DNA of 64,000 bases from Pedobacter arcticus A12 (GTDB taxonomy: Bacteria > Bacteroidota > Bacteroidia > Sphingobacteriales > Sphingobacteriaceae). Below, piece after piece: positions 53,208-64,000 of the stretch. The number at the start of each line of letters is the position of its first letter. Within the stretch, counting starts at the first letter, position 1. The position numbers and the translations under genes are program-made. The notes below the pieces were generated by a model that worked only from the letters and a program-made list of their open reading frames with translations, did not search any database and was not told the DNA's origin. The stretch covers positions 446,884 through 510,883 of the forward strand of contig NZ_JH947125.1 in assembly GCF_000302595.1 (NCBI RefSeq), given 5' to 3'.

Positions 53208-53266
53208 TTCAAACACCTTGAGTTTGATATAAATTATTAAATAGTAAAATTTTAAAATTAAATATA

Positions 53267-53641
53267 ATGGCGGATTTAAAATCGTTTGCTGAACAATTAG
53301 TAAACTTAACTGTTAAAGAAGTTAATGAATTAGCTCAAATCTTAAAAGACGAGTATGGTATCGAGCCAGCTGCTGCTGCAGTTGCTGTTGCTGGTCCTGC
53401 CGCTGCTGGTGAAGCTGCTGCTGAAGAGAAAACATCTTTTGATGTAATCTTGAAAGAAGCTGGTGGAGCTAAATTAGCTGTAGTAAAATTAGTTAAAGAC
53501 TTAACTGGTCTTGGATTAAAAGAAGCTAAAGATTTAGTTGATGGTGCACCAAAAGAATTGAAAGCTGGTGTTACTAAAGACGAAGCAGAAGCATTAAAAA
53601 AGCAGCTTGAAGAAGCTGGAGCTGTTGTTGAGATTAAGTAA
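53267..53641 (+). CDS. rplL: 50S ribosomal protein bL12 (L7/L12)
   Basis: 124 residues: N-terminal dimerisation helices, an Ala-rich hinge ([21 protein letters not shown]), and the conserved C-terminal domain ([30 protein letters not shown]). Several copies are needed per ribosome, which makes the hairpins that follow of interest. Confidence 0.98.
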   Translation: MADLKSFAEQLVNLTVKEVNELAQILKDEYGIEPAAAAVAVAGPAAAGEAAAEEKTSFDVILKEAGGAKLAVVKLVKDLTGLGLKEAKDLVDGAPKELKAGVTKDEAEALKKQLEEAGAVVEIK

Positions 53642-53665
53642 TTTACTTAACTCAAATAACAAAAT

Positions 53666-53755
53666 AGCCTTAAACTCCATCTGCTAATCGGCGGACGGAG
53701 TTTACGGCTTTTGGTGTATATCACCAAATTTATACTGAACATAGGTTCAGTTTTT
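53666..53755 (+). promoter_or_regulatory. three consecutive hairpins between rplL and rpoB (attenuator candidate)
   Basis: Hairpin 1 pairs AGCC-TAAACTCC (53666-53678) with GGAGTTTA-GGCT (53697-53709), one mismatch, and is followed by TTTT. Hairpin 2 is TTGGTG (53711-53716) with CACCAA (53722-53727). Hairpin 3 is ACTGAAC (53734-53740) with GTTCAGT (53745-53751) followed by TTTT. Two of the three look like intrinsic terminators of moderate strength, so they could lower rpoBC expression relative to rplJL, as the attenuator at this place does in E. coli. Confidence 0.6.
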
Positions 53756-53790
53756 AATCGAATTTTCGGTTTAACTAAAATTTAAGACCC

Positions 53791-56700
53791 TTGGCAAACA
53801 AAAGCAATCAAAGGATAAACTTTGCTCAAAGTAAGCATGTGTTAGATTATCCTGATTTTCTGGATGTACAAATCCAATCGTTCAAGGAATTCTTTCAGCT
53901 AGAAACAACTTCAGATAACCGACACACAGAAGGCTTATTTAAAGTATTTGCTGAAAACTTTCCGATCTCTGATTCAAGAAACATCTTTGTTCTCGAATTT
54001 CTGGATTACTTTATTGATCCACCGCGTTACGACCTCACGGAGTGTATAGAGCGTGGACTAACTTACAGCGTTCCTCTTAAAGCAAAACTTCGTTTATCTT
54101 GTAACGACGAAGAGCATGAAGATTTCGAAACCATCGTACAGGATGTTTATTTGGGAACTATCCCTTATATGACACCTAAAGGTACTTTCGTGATCAACGG
54201 TGCAGAACGTGTTATTGTATCTCAATTGCACCGTTCTCCGGGAGTATTCTTCGGCGTAAGCCGCCATACAAACGGAAGTAAACTTTACTCGGCTCGTGTT
54301 ATCCCTTTCAAAGGTTCATGGATTGAGTTTGCAACGGATGTGAACAACGTGATGTATGCTTACATTGATCGTAAGAAAAAATTCCCAGTAACTACGCTTT
54401 TAAGAGCAATAGGTTATGATTCTGATAAAGACATTCTAGAATTATTTGATCTTGCTGATGAGGTTAAGGTTAGTAAGTCTGGCTTGAAAAAATATGTAGG
54501 TCGTAAACTTGCTGCCAGAGTTCTAAAAAAATGGGTTGAAGATTTTGTTGATGAAGATACTGGTGAAGTAGTTTCTATCAATAGAAACGAAATTATTCTT
54601 GAAAGAGAAACCATTTTGGAAGACGACCATATAGATATGATTGTTGATGCTGGAGTTAAAACATTGATCCTTTCTAAGGAAGATGCAAACTCTGGAGATT
54701 ATACAATTATCTACAATACGTTGCAAAAAGATACTTCCAATTCTGAAAAAGAAGCGGTAGAACATATATATAGACAATTACGTAACGCAGATCCACCTGA
54801 TGAGGAAACTGCTCGTGGTATCATTGATCGTTTGTTCTTTTCAGACAAACGTTATGATTTAGGAGACGTAGGTCGTTACAGAATCAATCGTAAATTAAAA
54901 ATGGATACACCAGTTGAAACTAAGGTTTTAACTAAGTTAGACATTATCGCGATTGTGAAATATTTGATCAAACTAATCAACTCTAAAGAAGATGTAGATG
55001 ATATTGATCACTTATCAAACAGAAGGGTTAGAACTGTAGGTGAGCAACTTTATGCTCAGTTTGGTGTTGGTTTGGCTCGTATGGCTAGAACAATCCGTGA
55101 GCGTATGAACATCCGTGATAACGAGGTGTTTACTCCAACAGATTTAATTAATGCCCGTACATTATCATCTGTAATTAACTCTTTCTTCGGAACTAATCAG
55201 TTATCTCAGTTCATGGATCAAACCAATCCATTAGCAGAGATTACACACAAACGCCGTCTTTCGGCTTTAGGTCCAGGTGGTTTATCACGTGAAAGAGCTG
55301 GTTTCGAGGTTCGTGACGTTCACTATACTCACTACGGGAGGTTGTGTACGATTGAAACTCCAGAGGGACCAAACATTGGTTTGATTTCTTCACTTTGTGT
55401 GCATGCTAAAATAAATAATTTAGGATTTATCGAAACGCCTTACCGTAAAGTTAATGACGGTGTGGTGGTAATGGATAAGCCGGTTACTTATTTAAGTGCT
55501 GAGGATGAAGACGGAATGACTATTGCACAAGCGAGTGCTCAATATAGTGATGGTGGCGTTTTTGAAGAAGATAAGGTAAAAGCAAGATATGAAGGTGACT
55601 TCCCGGTAATCGACCCTGAAAAGTTAGATTACATTGATATTGCTCCAAACCAAATTACTTCAATTGCAGCTTCATTGATTCCTTTCTTAGAGCATGATGA
55701 TGCGAACAGAGCCCTGATGGGATCTAACATGCAACGTCAAGCTGTGCCTTTATTACGTCCACAAGCTCCAATTGTTGGAACAGGATTAGAAGGTAGAGTT
55801 GCTCGTGATTCAAGAACATTGATCAACGCAGAAGGAAACGGTGTTGTTGAGTATGTTGATGCAAATAAAATCACCATCAAGTACGAAAGAAACGATGATG
55901 ATAGGTTAGTATCATTTGATGGCGAATCAAAATCATACAACTTAATTAAATTTAAGAAAACCAACCAGAGCACTTGTATCAACTTAAAGCCAATTGTTAA
56001 AAAAGGTCAAAAAGTTGAAAGAGGACAAGTTCTTTGCGAAGGATATGCTACACAAGACGGAGAATTAGCATTAGGTATCAACTTAAAAGTAGCATTCATG
56101 CCTTGGCAAGGATACAACTTCGAGGATGCGATTGTAATCTCTGAAAGAGTAGTTTCACAAGATATATTTACTTCTCTTCATATTGAAGAATTCGAACTTG
56201 AAGTTCGTGATACCAAACGTGGAGAAGAAGAATTGACACCGGATATTCCAAACGTTTCTGAAGAGGCTACAAAAGACTTAGATGAGCATGGAATTATTAG
56301 AGTTGGTGCTGATGTACAAGAAGGCGATATTTTAATAGGTAAGATTACTCCAAAAGGAGAGTCTGACCCATCTCCAGAAGAAAAATTACTGAGAGCAATC
56401 TTTGGTGATAAAGCTGGTGACGTTAAAGATGCATCTTTGAAAACTCCACCATCTATTAAAGGTGTAGTTATCGATACTAAATTATTCTCTAGAGCTAAGA
56501 AAACTTCTAAAGCTGAAGAGAAAGCATTGATCGAAAAGTTAGATGCTAAACATGAAAAAGCTGTAAGAGAGCTTCGCGAAAGTTTAGTTGATAAATTATT
56601 TACCATTGTGAATGGTAAAACATCACAAGGAGTTTATAATGTGTACAAAGAACTGTTGATAGCAAAAGGTGTTAAATTCACTCAAAAGCTGTTAATGGAA

Positions 56701-57591
56701 TTAGATTATAACCACATCAACCCAACAAAATGGACAACTGATGATGATAAGAATGATCTAATCAAAATCTTGCTACACAACTTCGGTATCAAAACTAACG
56801 AAGAGTTAGGTGCTTACAGAAGAGATAAATTTGCTATCAGTGTTGGAGATGAACTTCCATCAGGAATTGTACAAATGGCTAAGGTTTATGTTGCTAAAAA
56901 ACGTAAACTAAAAGTTGGTGATAAAATGGCTGGTCGTCATGGTAACAAAGGTATCGTTGCTCGTATCGTAAGAGATGAGGATATGCCTTTCTTAGCAGAT
57001 GGAACACCAGTTGATATTATCCTTAACCCACTGGGTGTACCTTCTCGTATGAACCTTGGACAGATTTACGAAACTGTGTTAGGTTGGGCAGGTAAAGAAC
57101 TTGGTGTTAAGTTTGCAACTCCTATTTTCGATGGTGCTTCTCAAGAAGAAGTAGCAGGTTATGTAGAAAAAGCAGGAATACCAGAATCTGGAAGAACTTA
57201 TCTATATAACGGCTTAACCGGAGATCGTTTTGACCAACAAACTACAGTAGGTATTATGTACATGCTGAAATTAGGTCACATGGTTGATGATAAAATGCAT
57301 GCTCGTTCTATCGGACCGTACTCATTAATTACACAACAGCCACTGGGTGGTAAAGCACAATTTGGTGGTCAGCGTTTTGGTGAGATGGAGGTTTGGGCTT
57401 TAGAAGCATTTGGTGCATCAAACATTCTTCAAGAGATCTTAACCGTAAAATCTGATGATGTGGTAGGTAGAGCTAAAACTTACGAGGCTATCGTAAAAGG
57501 CGAAAACTTACCAACTCCAGGAGTTCCAGAATCATTCAACGTATTGGTTCACGAATTAAGAGGATTAGGATTAGATATTACATTAGACTAA
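53791..57591 (+). CDS. rpoB: DNA-directed RNA polymerase subunit beta
   Basis: 1266 residues, starting at TTG (53791). [17 protein letters not shown] is the expected Bacteroidetes start and no ATG lies nearby. Conserved regions are visible throughout: [21 protein letters not shown], the rifampicin region around [19 protein letters not shown] and [20 protein letters not shown], and the C-terminal [19 protein letters not shown]. The rifampicin pocket residues look wild type. Cotranscription with rplL is probable but modulated by the hairpins between them. Confidence 0.99.
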   Translation: MANKSNQRINFAQSKHVLDYPDFLDVQIQSFKEFFQLETTSDNRHTEGLFKVFAENFPISDSRNIFVLEFLDYFIDPPRYDLTECIERGLTYSVPLKAKLRLSCNDEEHEDFETIVQDVYLGTIPYMTPKGTFVINGAERVIVSQLHRSPGVFFGVSRHTNGSKLYSARVIPFKGSWIEFATDVNNVMYAYIDRKKKFPVTTLLRAIGYDSDKDILELFDLADEVKVSKSGLKKYVGRKLAARVLKKWVEDFVDEDTGEVVSINRNEIILERETILEDDHIDMIVDAGVKTLILSKEDANSGDYTIIYNTLQKDTSNSEKEAVEHIYRQLRNADPPDEETARGIIDRLFFSDKRYDLGDVGRYRINRKLKMDTPVETKVLTKLDIIAIVKYLIKLINSKEDVDDIDHLSNRRVRTVGEQLYAQFGVGLARMARTIRERMNIRDNEVFTPTDLINARTLSSVINSFFGTNQLSQFMDQTNPLAEITHKRRLSALGPGGLSRERAGFEVRDVHYTHYGRLCTIETPEGPNIGLISSLCVHAKINNLGFIETPYRKVNDGVVVMDKPVTYLSAEDEDGMTIAQASAQYSDGGVFEEDKVKARYEGDFPVIDPEKLDYIDIAPNQITSIAASLIPFLEHDDANRALMGSNMQRQAVPLLRPQAPIVGTGLEGRVARDSRTLINAEGNGVVEYVDANKITIKYERNDDDRLVSFDGESKSYNLIKFKKTNQSTCINLKPIVKKGQKVERGQVLCEGYATQDGELALGINLKVAFMPWQGYNFEDAIVISERVVSQDIFTSLHIEEFELEVRDTKRGEEELTPDIPNVSEEATKDLDEHGIIRVGADVQEGDILIGKITPKGESDPSPEEKLLRAIFGDKAGDVKDASLKTPPSIKGVVIDTKLFSRAKKTSKAEEKALIEKLDAKHEKAVRELRESLVDKLFTIVNGKTSQGVYNVYKELLIAKGVKFTQKLLMELDYNHINPTKWTTDDDKNDLIKILLHNFGIKTNEELGAYRRDKFAISVGDELPSGIVQMAKVYVAKKRKLKVGDKMAGRHGNKGIVARIVRDEDMPFLADGTPVDIILNPLGVPSRMNLGQIYETVLGWAGKELGVKFATPIFDGASQEEVAGYVEKAGIPESGRTYLYNGLTGDRFDQQTTVGIMYMLKLGHMVDDKMHARSIGPYSLITQQPLGGKAQFGGQRFGEMEVWALEAFGASNILQEILTVKSDDVVGRAKTYEAIVKGENLPTPGVPESFNVLVHELRGLGLDITLD

Positions 57592-57592
57592 T

Positions 57593-57653
57593 AAGTTAAA
57601 AGTTTAGAGTTGAAAGTTTAAAGTGGCGACACTGGACTTTCAACTTTTAACTT
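57593..57653 (+). repeat. hairpin-forming repeat spacer between rpoB and rpoC
   Basis: AAGTTAAAAGTT (57593-57604) pairs perfectly with AACTTTTAACTT (57642-57653); GAAAGT and ACTTTC segments extend the symmetry. The spacer has the low-complexity look of AAGTTGAAAGT-type repeats. It has no U-run, so it should not stop transcription. Confidence 0.55.
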
Positions 57654-57677
57654 ATGACTTTCAACTTAAGAAAGAAT

Positions 57678-60600
57678 ATGTCTTACAAAAAGGATAGTAA
57701 AATAAAAAGTAATTTCACTTCAATTACCATCAGCTTATCATCTCCAGAAGCAATTTTGGAAAGGTCAAGCGGTGAAGTGTTAAAGCCGGAAACCATCAAC
57801 TACAGAACTTATAAGCCTGAGCGTGATGGTTTGTTCTGTGAAAGAATTTTTGGTCCGGTTAAAGATTACGAATGCCATTGCGGTAAATACAAAAGAATCC
57901 GTTATAAAGGAATCGTTTGTGACCGTTGCGGTGTTGAGGTTACTGAGAAAAAAGTACGTCGTGAGCGTATGGGACACATCAACTTGGTGGTTCCTGTTGC
58001 GCACATTTGGTATTTTAGATCGTTACCTAACAAAATTGGTTACTTATTAGGATTGCCTACAAAACGTTTAGATTTAATTATCTATTACGAAAGGTACGCG
58101 GTAATCCAAGCAGGTATGATGGCTGACGAGGGAATCAATTACATGGATTTCTTAACGGAAGAAGAATACCTTGATATCTTAGATAAATTACCTAAAGAAA
58201 ATCAATATTTGGATGATAAAGATCCTAATAAATTCATCGCCAAAATGGGTGCTGATGCATTAGAGGATTTATTGAAAAGATTAGATTTAGATCAGTTGTC
58301 TTATGATTTACGTCACCAAGCAGCAAACGAGACTTCTCAACAACGTAAAAATGAGGCTTTAAAACGTCTTCAAGTTGTAGAAGCTTTCCGTGGAGCAAGA
58401 ACACGTATTGAGAATAACCCAGAGTGGATGATTGTTAAAATTGTTCCGGTTATACCTCCAGAATTACGTCCGTTAGTGCCTTTAGAAGGTGGTCGTTTTG
58501 CAACTTCAGATTTAAATGATTTGTACAGAAGAGTAATCATCCGTAACAATCGTTTAAAAAGATTGATGGAGATTAAAGCTCCAGAAGTAATCTTACGTAA
58601 CGAAAAACGTATGTTACAGGAAGCTGTAGATTCATTATTTGACAACTCACGTAAAGTGAATGCTGTTAAAACTGAAGGTAACAGAGCTTTGAAATCTTTA
58701 TCAGATATCTTAAAAGGTAAACAAGGTCGTTTCCGTCAAAACTTATTAGGTAAGCGTGTGGATTATTCCGGACGTTCTGTAATTGTTGTAGGACCAACTT
58801 TGAAACTACACGAATGTGGATTGCCTAAAGATATGGCTGCTGAATTATTCAAACCGTTTATCATTCGTAAAATGATTGAGCGTGGAGTAGTTAAAACGGT
58901 AAAATCTGCAAAGAAAATTGTTGACAGAAAAGATCCATTAGTTTGGGATATTTTGGAGAATGTATTAAAAGGACACCCAGTTCTTTTAAACAGAGCGCCA
59001 ACGTTGCACAGGTTAGGTATCCAATCTTTCCAACCAAAATTAGTAGAAGGTAAAGCTATTCAATTACACCCATTAGTGTGTACTGCGTTTAACGCGGATT
59101 TTGACGGTGACCAGATGGCAGTTCACGTACCACTAGGTAACGCTGCAGTTTTGGAGGCCCAAATCTTGATGTTAGCTTCTCACAATATTTTAAATCCGGC
59201 TAACGGAACTCCAGTTACAGTACCATCTCAGGATATGGTTTTAGGTCTTTATTACATGACCAAAGGCCGTAAAACTGAAGAAGGACATATTGTAAAAGGA
59301 GAAGGACAAACGTTTTACTCATCAGAAGAAGTAAATATTGCTTACAATGAGGGGAAAGTTGATGTTCACGCTTTTATAAAAGTTAAAACAAACGTAAGAG
59401 AGAAATCAGGCGAACTTGTTTCTAAAATAATTGATACCACCGTTGGTAGAGTATTATTTAATGAGGTTGTGCCTAAAGAAGTTGGTTTTATCAACGAATT
59501 ATTAACTAAGAAATCTTTAAGAGATATTATTGGTGAAGTAGTGAAGATAACCGGTATGGCTGGCGCAGCTGATTTCTTAGATGAGATTAAAACTTTAGGT
59601 TTCCAGTCGGCATTTAAAGGTGGTTTATCGTTTAACTTGAAGGATTTAAATATCCCTACAGAAAAACATACCTTATTAGAGCAAGCTAGAGCAGAAGTTG
59701 ACGATGTTATGGGTAACTATAACATGGGTTTCATTACTAATAACGAACGTTATAATCAGATTATTGATATCTGGACTCGTATCAACAACAGGTTAACTAC
59801 TCACGTAATGACCCAGTTGACTAACGATAATCAAGGATTCAACTCTGTTTACATGATGCTTGATTCTGGAGCCCGTGGTTCTAAGGAGCAGATTCGTCAG
59901 TTATGTGGTATGAGGGGATTGATGGCGAAACCACAGAAATCAGGTTCTGGAGGTGAGATTATCGAAAACCCAATTCTTTCAAACTTTAAAGAAGGTTTAT
60001 CTGTATTAGAGTACTTTATTTCTACTCACGGTGCTCGTAAAGGTTTGGCCGATACGGCTTTGAAAACTGCCGATGCGGGTTACTTAACTCGTCGTTTACA
60101 TGATGTGGCGCAGGATATGGTAATTAAACACCACGATTGCGGTACGTTAAGAGGTATGTTTACTACAGCTTTAAAAGACAACGAGGATATTGTAGAGCCA
60201 TTATACGATAGGATATTAGGACGTACTTCATTACATGATGTTTACGACCCAATTACTAACGAATTATATGTAAAAGCAGATCAAGATATTACTGAAGAAA
60301 TTGCAAGAGCAATCGAAGAATCTCCAGTAGAGGGTGTTGAAATACGTTCGGTATTAACATGTGAAGCTCCACGTGGAGTTTGCGCATTATGTTACGGACG
60401 TAACTTAGCTTCTGGTAAGCCAGTTCAAATGGGTGAGGCAGTTGGTGTAATTGCAGCACAATCAATTGGAGAGCCTGGAACACAGTTAACTTTACGTACT
60501 TTCCACGTGGGTGGTACTGCATCTAACATTGCAGCAGAATCTCAGATTAATGCAAAGTTTGATGGTGTTATTGAGTTTGAAAACTTAAGAACGGTTACTA

Positions 60601-61976
60601 GATCAAACGATGATGGAGATACTGAAGTTGTTTTAGGTCGTTCAGGTGAATTCAAGATTACTGATCCAAATTCTGGAAGAGTAATTATGACAAACAACAT
60701 CCCTTACGGATCATTCCTTTATGTAAAAGAAGGTGATAACGTAACTAAAGGAGATAGAATTTGTTCATGGGATCCATATAACGCGGTAATTATCTCTGAA
60801 TTTACTGGTAAGGTTGAATTTGAAGCAGTAATTGAAGGTGTTACTTTCCGTGAGGAATCTGATGAGCAAACTGGTCACAGAGAAAAAGTAATTATCGATA
60901 CTAGAGATAAAACTAAGAACCCTGTTGTTAAAATCGTTGATAAAAAAGGTGGTTCTATCAGAGAATATAACGTTCCGGTAGGTGCTCACATTTCCGTTGA
61001 TGAAGGTGACGAGATTAAAATGGGAGAGATCTTAGTTAAGATTCCTCGTACAAGCGGTAAAACACGAGATATTACAGGTGGTTTACCACGTGTAACGGAA
61101 TTGTTTGAAGCTAGAAACCCATCAAATCCAGCCGTAGTGACTGAAATTGACGGTGTTGTAACTTTAGGAGGTGTTAAACGTGGTAACCGTGAGGTAACTA
61201 TCGAATCTAGAGACGGGCAGATTAAGAAATACTTGGTTCCGCTTTCTAAGCACATCTTGGTACAAGAAAACGACTTTATCAAAGCAGGTATGCCATTGTC
61301 TGATGGTGCTATCTCTCCTGGAGATATCTTATCTATTAAAGGTCCGGCAGCGGTTCAGGAATATTTAGTAAATGGTATTCAAGAAGTTTACCGTTTGCAG
61401 GGTGTTAAAATCAACGATAAACACTTTGAAACCATCGTTCACCAAATGATGCAGAAAGTGCTGATCGAAGATGCTGGAGATACCATGTTCTTAGAGAAGC
61501 AGGCAGTTGATAGATTTGATTTCGCAATAGAGAACGATGAAATCTACGACAAAATGGTTGTAGAAGAAACCGGAGATTCTAACGTGTTAAAATCAGGTCA
61601 AATCGTTTCTGTACGTAAATTACGTGATGAAAACTCACAGTTAAAACGTAAGGATATGAAGTTGGTTACTGCTCGTGAAGCAAGAGCCGCTACAGCAAGC
61701 CCAATGTTGCAAGGTATTACCAGAGCATCGTTAGGTACTAAGTCATTCATCTCTGCGGCGTCTTTCCAAGAGACTACTAAGGTGTTAAACGAAGCAGCAA
61801 TTGCTGGTAAGCGTGACCATTTATTAGGCTTGAAAGAAAACGTTATCGTTGGACACTTAATTCCTTCGGGTACAGGTTTACGTGATTACGAAAGAATCAT
61901 TGTTGGTTCTCAAGAAGAATACGATAAACTGATGGCTTCTAAGAAAGAAGAAGAGGAAGAAGAAGTTGAGGCTTAG
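57678..61976 (+). CDS. rpoC: DNA-directed RNA polymerase subunit beta'
   Basis: 1432 residues from the ATG at 57678 ([15 protein letters not shown]), the usual family start; an ATG 24 bases earlier lies in the repeat spacer. Zinc finger [20 protein letters not shown] near 70, the catalytic NADFDGD (in [17 protein letters not shown]), the trigger loop region [19 protein letters not shown], and a C-terminal acidic tail of mainly Glu. It includes the long insertion of this phylum in the C-terminal part. Confidence 0.99.
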   Translation: MSYKKDSKIKSNFTSITISLSSPEAILERSSGEVLKPETINYRTYKPERDGLFCERIFGPVKDYECHCGKYKRIRYKGIVCDRCGVEVTEKKVRRERMGHINLVVPVAHIWYFRSLPNKIGYLLGLPTKRLDLIIYYERYAVIQAGMMADEGINYMDFLTEEEYLDILDKLPKENQYLDDKDPNKFIAKMGADALEDLLKRLDLDQLSYDLRHQAANETSQQRKNEALKRLQVVEAFRGARTRIENNPEWMIVKIVPVIPPELRPLVPLEGGRFATSDLNDLYRRVIIRNNRLKRLMEIKAPEVILRNEKRMLQEAVDSLFDNSRKVNAVKTEGNRALKSLSDILKGKQGRFRQNLLGKRVDYSGRSVIVVGPTLKLHECGLPKDMAAELFKPFIIRKMIERGVVKTVKSAKKIVDRKDPLVWDILENVLKGHPVLLNRAPTLHRLGIQSFQPKLVEGKAIQLHPLVCTAFNADFDGDQMAVHVPLGNAAVLEAQILMLASHNILNPANGTPVTVPSQDMVLGLYYMTKGRKTEEGHIVKGEGQTFYSSEEVNIAYNEGKVDVHAFIKVKTNVREKSGELVSKIIDTTVGRVLFNEVVPKEVGFINELLTKKSLRDIIGEVVKITGMAGAADFLDEIKTLGFQSAFKGGLSFNLKDLNIPTEKHTLLEQARAEVDDVMGNYNMGFITNNERYNQIIDIWTRINNRLTTHVMTQLTNDNQGFNSVYMMLDSGARGSKEQIRQLCGMRGLMAKPQKSGSGGEIIENPILSNFKEGLSVLEYFISTHGARKGLADTALKTADAGYLTRRLHDVAQDMVIKHHDCGTLRGMFTTALKDNEDIVEPLYDRILGRTSLHDVYDPITNELYVKADQDITEEIARAIEESPVEGVEIRSVLTCEAPRGVCALCYGRNLASGKPVQMGEAVGVIAAQSIGEPGTQLTLRTFHVGGTASNIAAESQINAKFDGVIEFENLRTVTRSNDDGDTEVVLGRSGEFKITDPNSGRVIMTNNIPYGSFLYVKEGDNVTKGDRICSWDPYNAVIISEFTGKVEFEAVIEGVTFREESDEQTGHREKVIIDTRDKTKNPVVKIVDKKGGSIREYNVPVGAHISVDEGDEIKMGEILVKIPRTSGKTRDITGGLPRVTELFEARNPSNPAVVTEIDGVVTLGGVKRGNREVTIESRDGQIKKYLVPLSKHILVQENDFIKAGMPLSDGAISPGDILSIKGPAAVQEYLVNGIQEVYRLQGVKINDKHFETIVHQMMQKVLIEDAGDTMFLEKQAVDRFDFAIENDEIYDKMVVEETGDSNVLKSGQIVSVRKLRDENSQLKRKDMKLVTAREARAATASPMLQGITRASLGTKSFISAASFQETTKVLNEAAIAGKRDHLLGLKENVIVGHLIPSGTGLRDYERIIVGSQEEYDKLMASKKEEEEEEVEA

Positions 61977-62029
61977 TTCTTCGATTTGAGATAATAGATG
62001 TGAGATTTGAGAACTCATAATCTGAATAG

Positions 62030-62060
62030 AAGGTCTGCAAGAAATTGCAGACCTTTTTTT
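62030..62060 (+). terminator. terminator of the rpoBC unit
   Basis: Stem AAGGTCTGCAA (62030-62040) with TTGCAGACCTT (62045-62055), GAAA loop, then a run of T. It touches the end of the convergent disrupted gene. Confidence 0.95.
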
Positions 62061-62595
62061 ATTTGGGTCTGCGCCCTAAAATATGACCTAAACTTAAAGT
62101 GGGGTAGTAAAATCTATATTTAGCGTAATCCTCTCCAAACACATATAATTGAGTTATTCCTATCCTAAACGTATTTGGACTTTTAAGTGCTTGATACCGG
62201 TACATAATGTAAGTAACTGGAACTATTTAGTTTTCATCAAAAAAATTAAAGCTCTTATATTTAAAATAAACTGTACCGCCTGCTCCTAATTCCAAAAAAC
62301 TTCTTTTATTACTATTTCCGATAAGATAATTTATAGATACGGGAAGAGCAGCACCAAATAGAATACCTACCCCGGCTCTTAAACCCAAGCCTTTATTGCT
62401 GGTTTTAAATCGGGTATCGTAGTTTATACTAAAAAATAGTCCATCACCTAAAATTTGACCGTCAATCAGTTGCAAAGGTTTTATTGTTTTGAAGTGAGTT
62501 GTGGAATCTGTTACTTCCTTGTTAGTTACTTCTTGGGCTTTCGCCGAAAAAAAACTAAAACAGAGTATAGTTAGGAGGACGGTTATGTGTTTCAT
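62059..62595 (-). pseudogene. outer-membrane beta-barrel-type protein gene interrupted by an in-frame stop
   Basis: The first frame runs from the ATG at 62595 to a TAA at 62227-62229 (122 residues; signal peptide MKHITVLLTILCFSFFSAKA). After that TAA the same frame stays open for 55 codons to a second TAA at 62059-62061. These codons still look like membrane-strand sequence (IVPVTYIMYRYQALKS, FRIGITQLYVFGEDY, YYPTLSLGHILG), as expected for the last strands of a small barrel. Without the stop the protein would have about 178 residues. The short form would miss the C-terminal strands needed for membrane insertion. A real mutation, a sequencing error or a genuine short protein are all possible. 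Confidence 0.6.
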
Positions 62596-62677
62596 ACTTG
62601 GCGATTTAGGTTATACCAAGTTAGATAATTTAATTCTAATCGTGACTGAACTTAATCAGTTTAAGGGTTTAATTCCC

Positions 62678-62691
62678 CGACGCTTGCGTCG
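62678..62691. repeat. small GC-rich palindrome
   Basis: CGACGC-TT-GCGTCG followed by ATAAAAAAAA on the plus strand, in the spacer between the disrupted barrel gene and the sprT-like gene. Looks like one of the short hairpin units scattered in Bacteroidetes genomes; function unknown. Confidence 0.35.
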
Positions 62692-62785
62692 ATAAAAAAA
62701 ACCTATTTAATACCTCGTACTCTTGGATCGAGATAGCTTATTTTATCATAGAAATTTTCATCTCCAGATTTTAGAAGAGGATGAA

Positions 62786-63412
62786 TTATGTTTCCTTTTC
62801 AGTATTCACAAGAAAAACTTCCGAAATCGGGCTAAACAAATAAACCAAACCCGACTTTATTTCTATACAACGATACCGTTTTCTGATCTTTGAAAGCTTT
62901 TTAAAAGTCCGTCCGTTTTTTAGACAAAAGATTTGATTTTCCTTTATTTGCTCAACTGTAGACGAACCTGCTGGTTTTACATCAAAAGCTTTTAAAGCTT
63001 TAAATAGATTGATATCGGAACAACTCGATGCTGCCGGATTTGTTAAATAGTTTTGGATGGCAATTTTGACTTCATTAGGGAAAACTTCTAGCTCAAAGAA
63101 GGGTTGCATCATTCTCTTGAAATTTAGCTTCCACTCAGTACCATGCGGTTTTGCTTGCTGCTGAAACTCTTTCCAAGTTACCAAATGAGCAAACTCATGT
63201 ACGGTAGTTACTAAAAAAGCATAAGGATTTAGGTTATAGTTTATAGATATTTTGTGACCTTCTCCCCTTTGAGGCGGTCTGTAATCACCAAACTTACTAC
63301 TCCTACTTTTCGAAATCTTAAAGTCACAATGATAAAAATCAATCCATTTTGCAAGTAATGGAGCTGCTGGCAAGGGGACGTACTTAGAAAGAATTTCGAC
63401 TTTTTTGTCCAT
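62786..63412 (-). CDS. SprT-like zinc metalloprotease-fold protein
   Basis: 208 residues. The zinc motif is HEFAH in LVTTVHEFAHLVTWKEF (near residue 92), followed by the segment GTEWKLNFKRMMQPFFE, as in SprT/Spartan proteins. The C-terminal part is basic and beta-rich (CLKNGRTFKKLSKIRKRYRCIEIKSGLVYLF), like a SprT zinc ribbon without the cysteines. The family repairs DNA-protein crosslinks in eukaryotes; the bacterial role is unclear. Lies 16 bp after the LutB-type gene. Confidence 0.82.
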   Translation of the reverse strand: MDKKVEILSKYVPLPAAPLLAKWIDFYHCDFKISKSRSSKFGDYRPPQRGEGHKISINYNLNPYAFLVTTVHEFAHLVTWKEFQQQAKPHGTEWKLNFKRMMQPFFELEVFPNEVKIAIQNYLTNPAASSCSDINLFKALKAFDVKPAGSSTVEQIKENQIFCLKNGRTFKKLSKIRKRYRCIEIKSGLVYLFSPISEVFLVNTEKET

Positions 63413-63428
63413 TAAAAATTATAAATAC

Positions 63429-64000
63429 TTATTTAATACTTTGGTTTTCTTTTTTCCATTTCGCACTAAAAGATTGGTCGGCCACTTTAGGTAATTGTCT
63501 TTTTTCTCCCCAATATTTGCTGAAGAAATTTTTCAAGATTGTGTTTTTGAATTTCCCCCCAAAAGCATCCATTAAACCTCTTTTTAACATTCCTTTTTTC
63601 CATAAAAACCAGCCAATACTTTCACTTTTGGTATTCAGGTTGGCTTTAACGGCATCTCTTCGGTTTAACAAAAGCATTTTATGGATATCAATTTTAACTG
63701 GACAAACTTCGGTGCACTTTCCGCATAAACTTGAGGCATAGCTGAGGTGCTTAAATTCTTTCATCCCCTTTAAATGTGGGGTAATAAGTGAGCCTATTGG
63801 TCCGCTGTAGGTAGTGTCATAAGTGTGGCCACCAATGTTTTTATAAACAGGGCAAGCATTTAAACATGCTCCGCATCTAATGCAATATAAACCTTGTCTT
63901 TGTTCTTTTTGTGCTAAAAGTTCTGTACGTCCATTGTCAAGTAATATAACATACATTTCCTCAGGCCCGTCGGTTTCATTCTCTTGTCTCGGACCACTTA
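63429..64000 (-). CDS. lutB: LutB-type iron-sulfur protein, N-terminus beyond the right edge
   Basis: The frame is open to the right edge; the Met at 63956 is internal, because SGPRQENETDGPEE precedes it and is typical of LutB. Two 4Fe-4S clusters are ligated by CIRCGACLNACPVYK and CGKCTEVCPVKI. The C-terminal KWKKENQSIK is variable. LutB is part of the LutABC lactate-oxidation complex; lutA and lutC are not in the window, so the partner is not proven. The missing N-terminal part should hold the LUD domain. Confidence 0.85.
   Translation of the reverse strand, partial: SGPRQENETDGPEEMYVILLDNGRTELLAQKEQRQGLYCIRCGACLNACPVYKNIGGHTYDTTYSGPIGSLITPHLKGMKEFKHLSYASSLCGKCTEVCPVKIDIHKMLLLNRRDAVKANLNTKSESIGWFLWKKGMLKRGLMDAFGGKFKNTILKNFFSKYWGEKRQLPKVADQSFSAKWKKENQSIK

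Noticed and set aside
63429-63956. Met at 63956 as the start of the iron-sulfur protein
   Set aside because: In-frame sequence continues to the window edge with typical LutB residues (GPRQENETDGPEE), so the gene is only cut by the window.

Overview
The window comes from a low-GC Bacteroidetes chromosome, most likely Sphingobacteriaceae and probably close to Pedobacter. The evidence is a SusC/SusD pair, promoters with the Bacteroidetes -7 element TAnnTTTG, families typical of the phylum (DUF4175, DUF4286, DUF2652, PycTM-type membrane proteins), and a RpoB that starts at TTG. No insertion sequence, prophage or CRISPR array was seen.

Left part (1-16 kb, minus strand): a polysaccharide utilisation locus that looks built for sulfated glycosaminoglycans such as chondroitin or dermatan sulfate. 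One unit is GH88 unsaturated-uronyl hydrolase followed by a PL8 lyase, ending at a terminator. A second unit is susC, susD, two formylglycine sulfatases, a beta-helix protein and a GH105 hydrolase cut by the left edge. No regulator gene of the locus is in the window. A 14-bp motif, ideal form TGTGTTCGAACACA, occurs twice upstream of susC, once upstream of the GH88 gene and once upstream of the amino-sugar gene at 22.9 kb. This suggests one regulon joining polymer breakdown to hexosamine use.

16-23 kb: a potassium-type glutamate-receptor-like channel. Then an amino-sugar group: a phosphoglucosamine mutase, an N-acetylhexosamine-kinase-like protein, a DUF1961 protein, and a NagB-PIG-L fusion whose NagB half lacks one catalytic Asp.

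23-46.5 kb: mixed chromosomal genes. They include a cyclase-like DUF2652 protein tail to tail with an HD-PycTM protein; a lipoprotein beta-propeller followed by a metallophosphatase-Omp85 fusion; egtD and msrA, with egtB 6 kb away; ybeY, an anti-sigma-type ATPase and a DUF4175 protein; OmpA; RluF, RfbC, DUF4286 and TPR proteins; and a three-gene unit of a catalytically dead S9 peptidase, a histidine kinase and a response regulator.

46.6-62 kb (plus strand): the information-processing block rpsU, xerC, hpf, tRNA-Thr-Tyr-Gly-Thr, tuf, tRNA-Trp, secE, nusG, rplKAJL, rpoB, rpoC. Long hairpins lie in the rplL-rpoB, nusG-rplK and rpoB-rpoC spacers, and rpsU has an extended Shine-Dalgarno sequence. 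The right end carries a beta-barrel gene broken by a stop codon, a SprT-like metalloprotease and a LutB-type iron-sulfur protein cut by the right edge.
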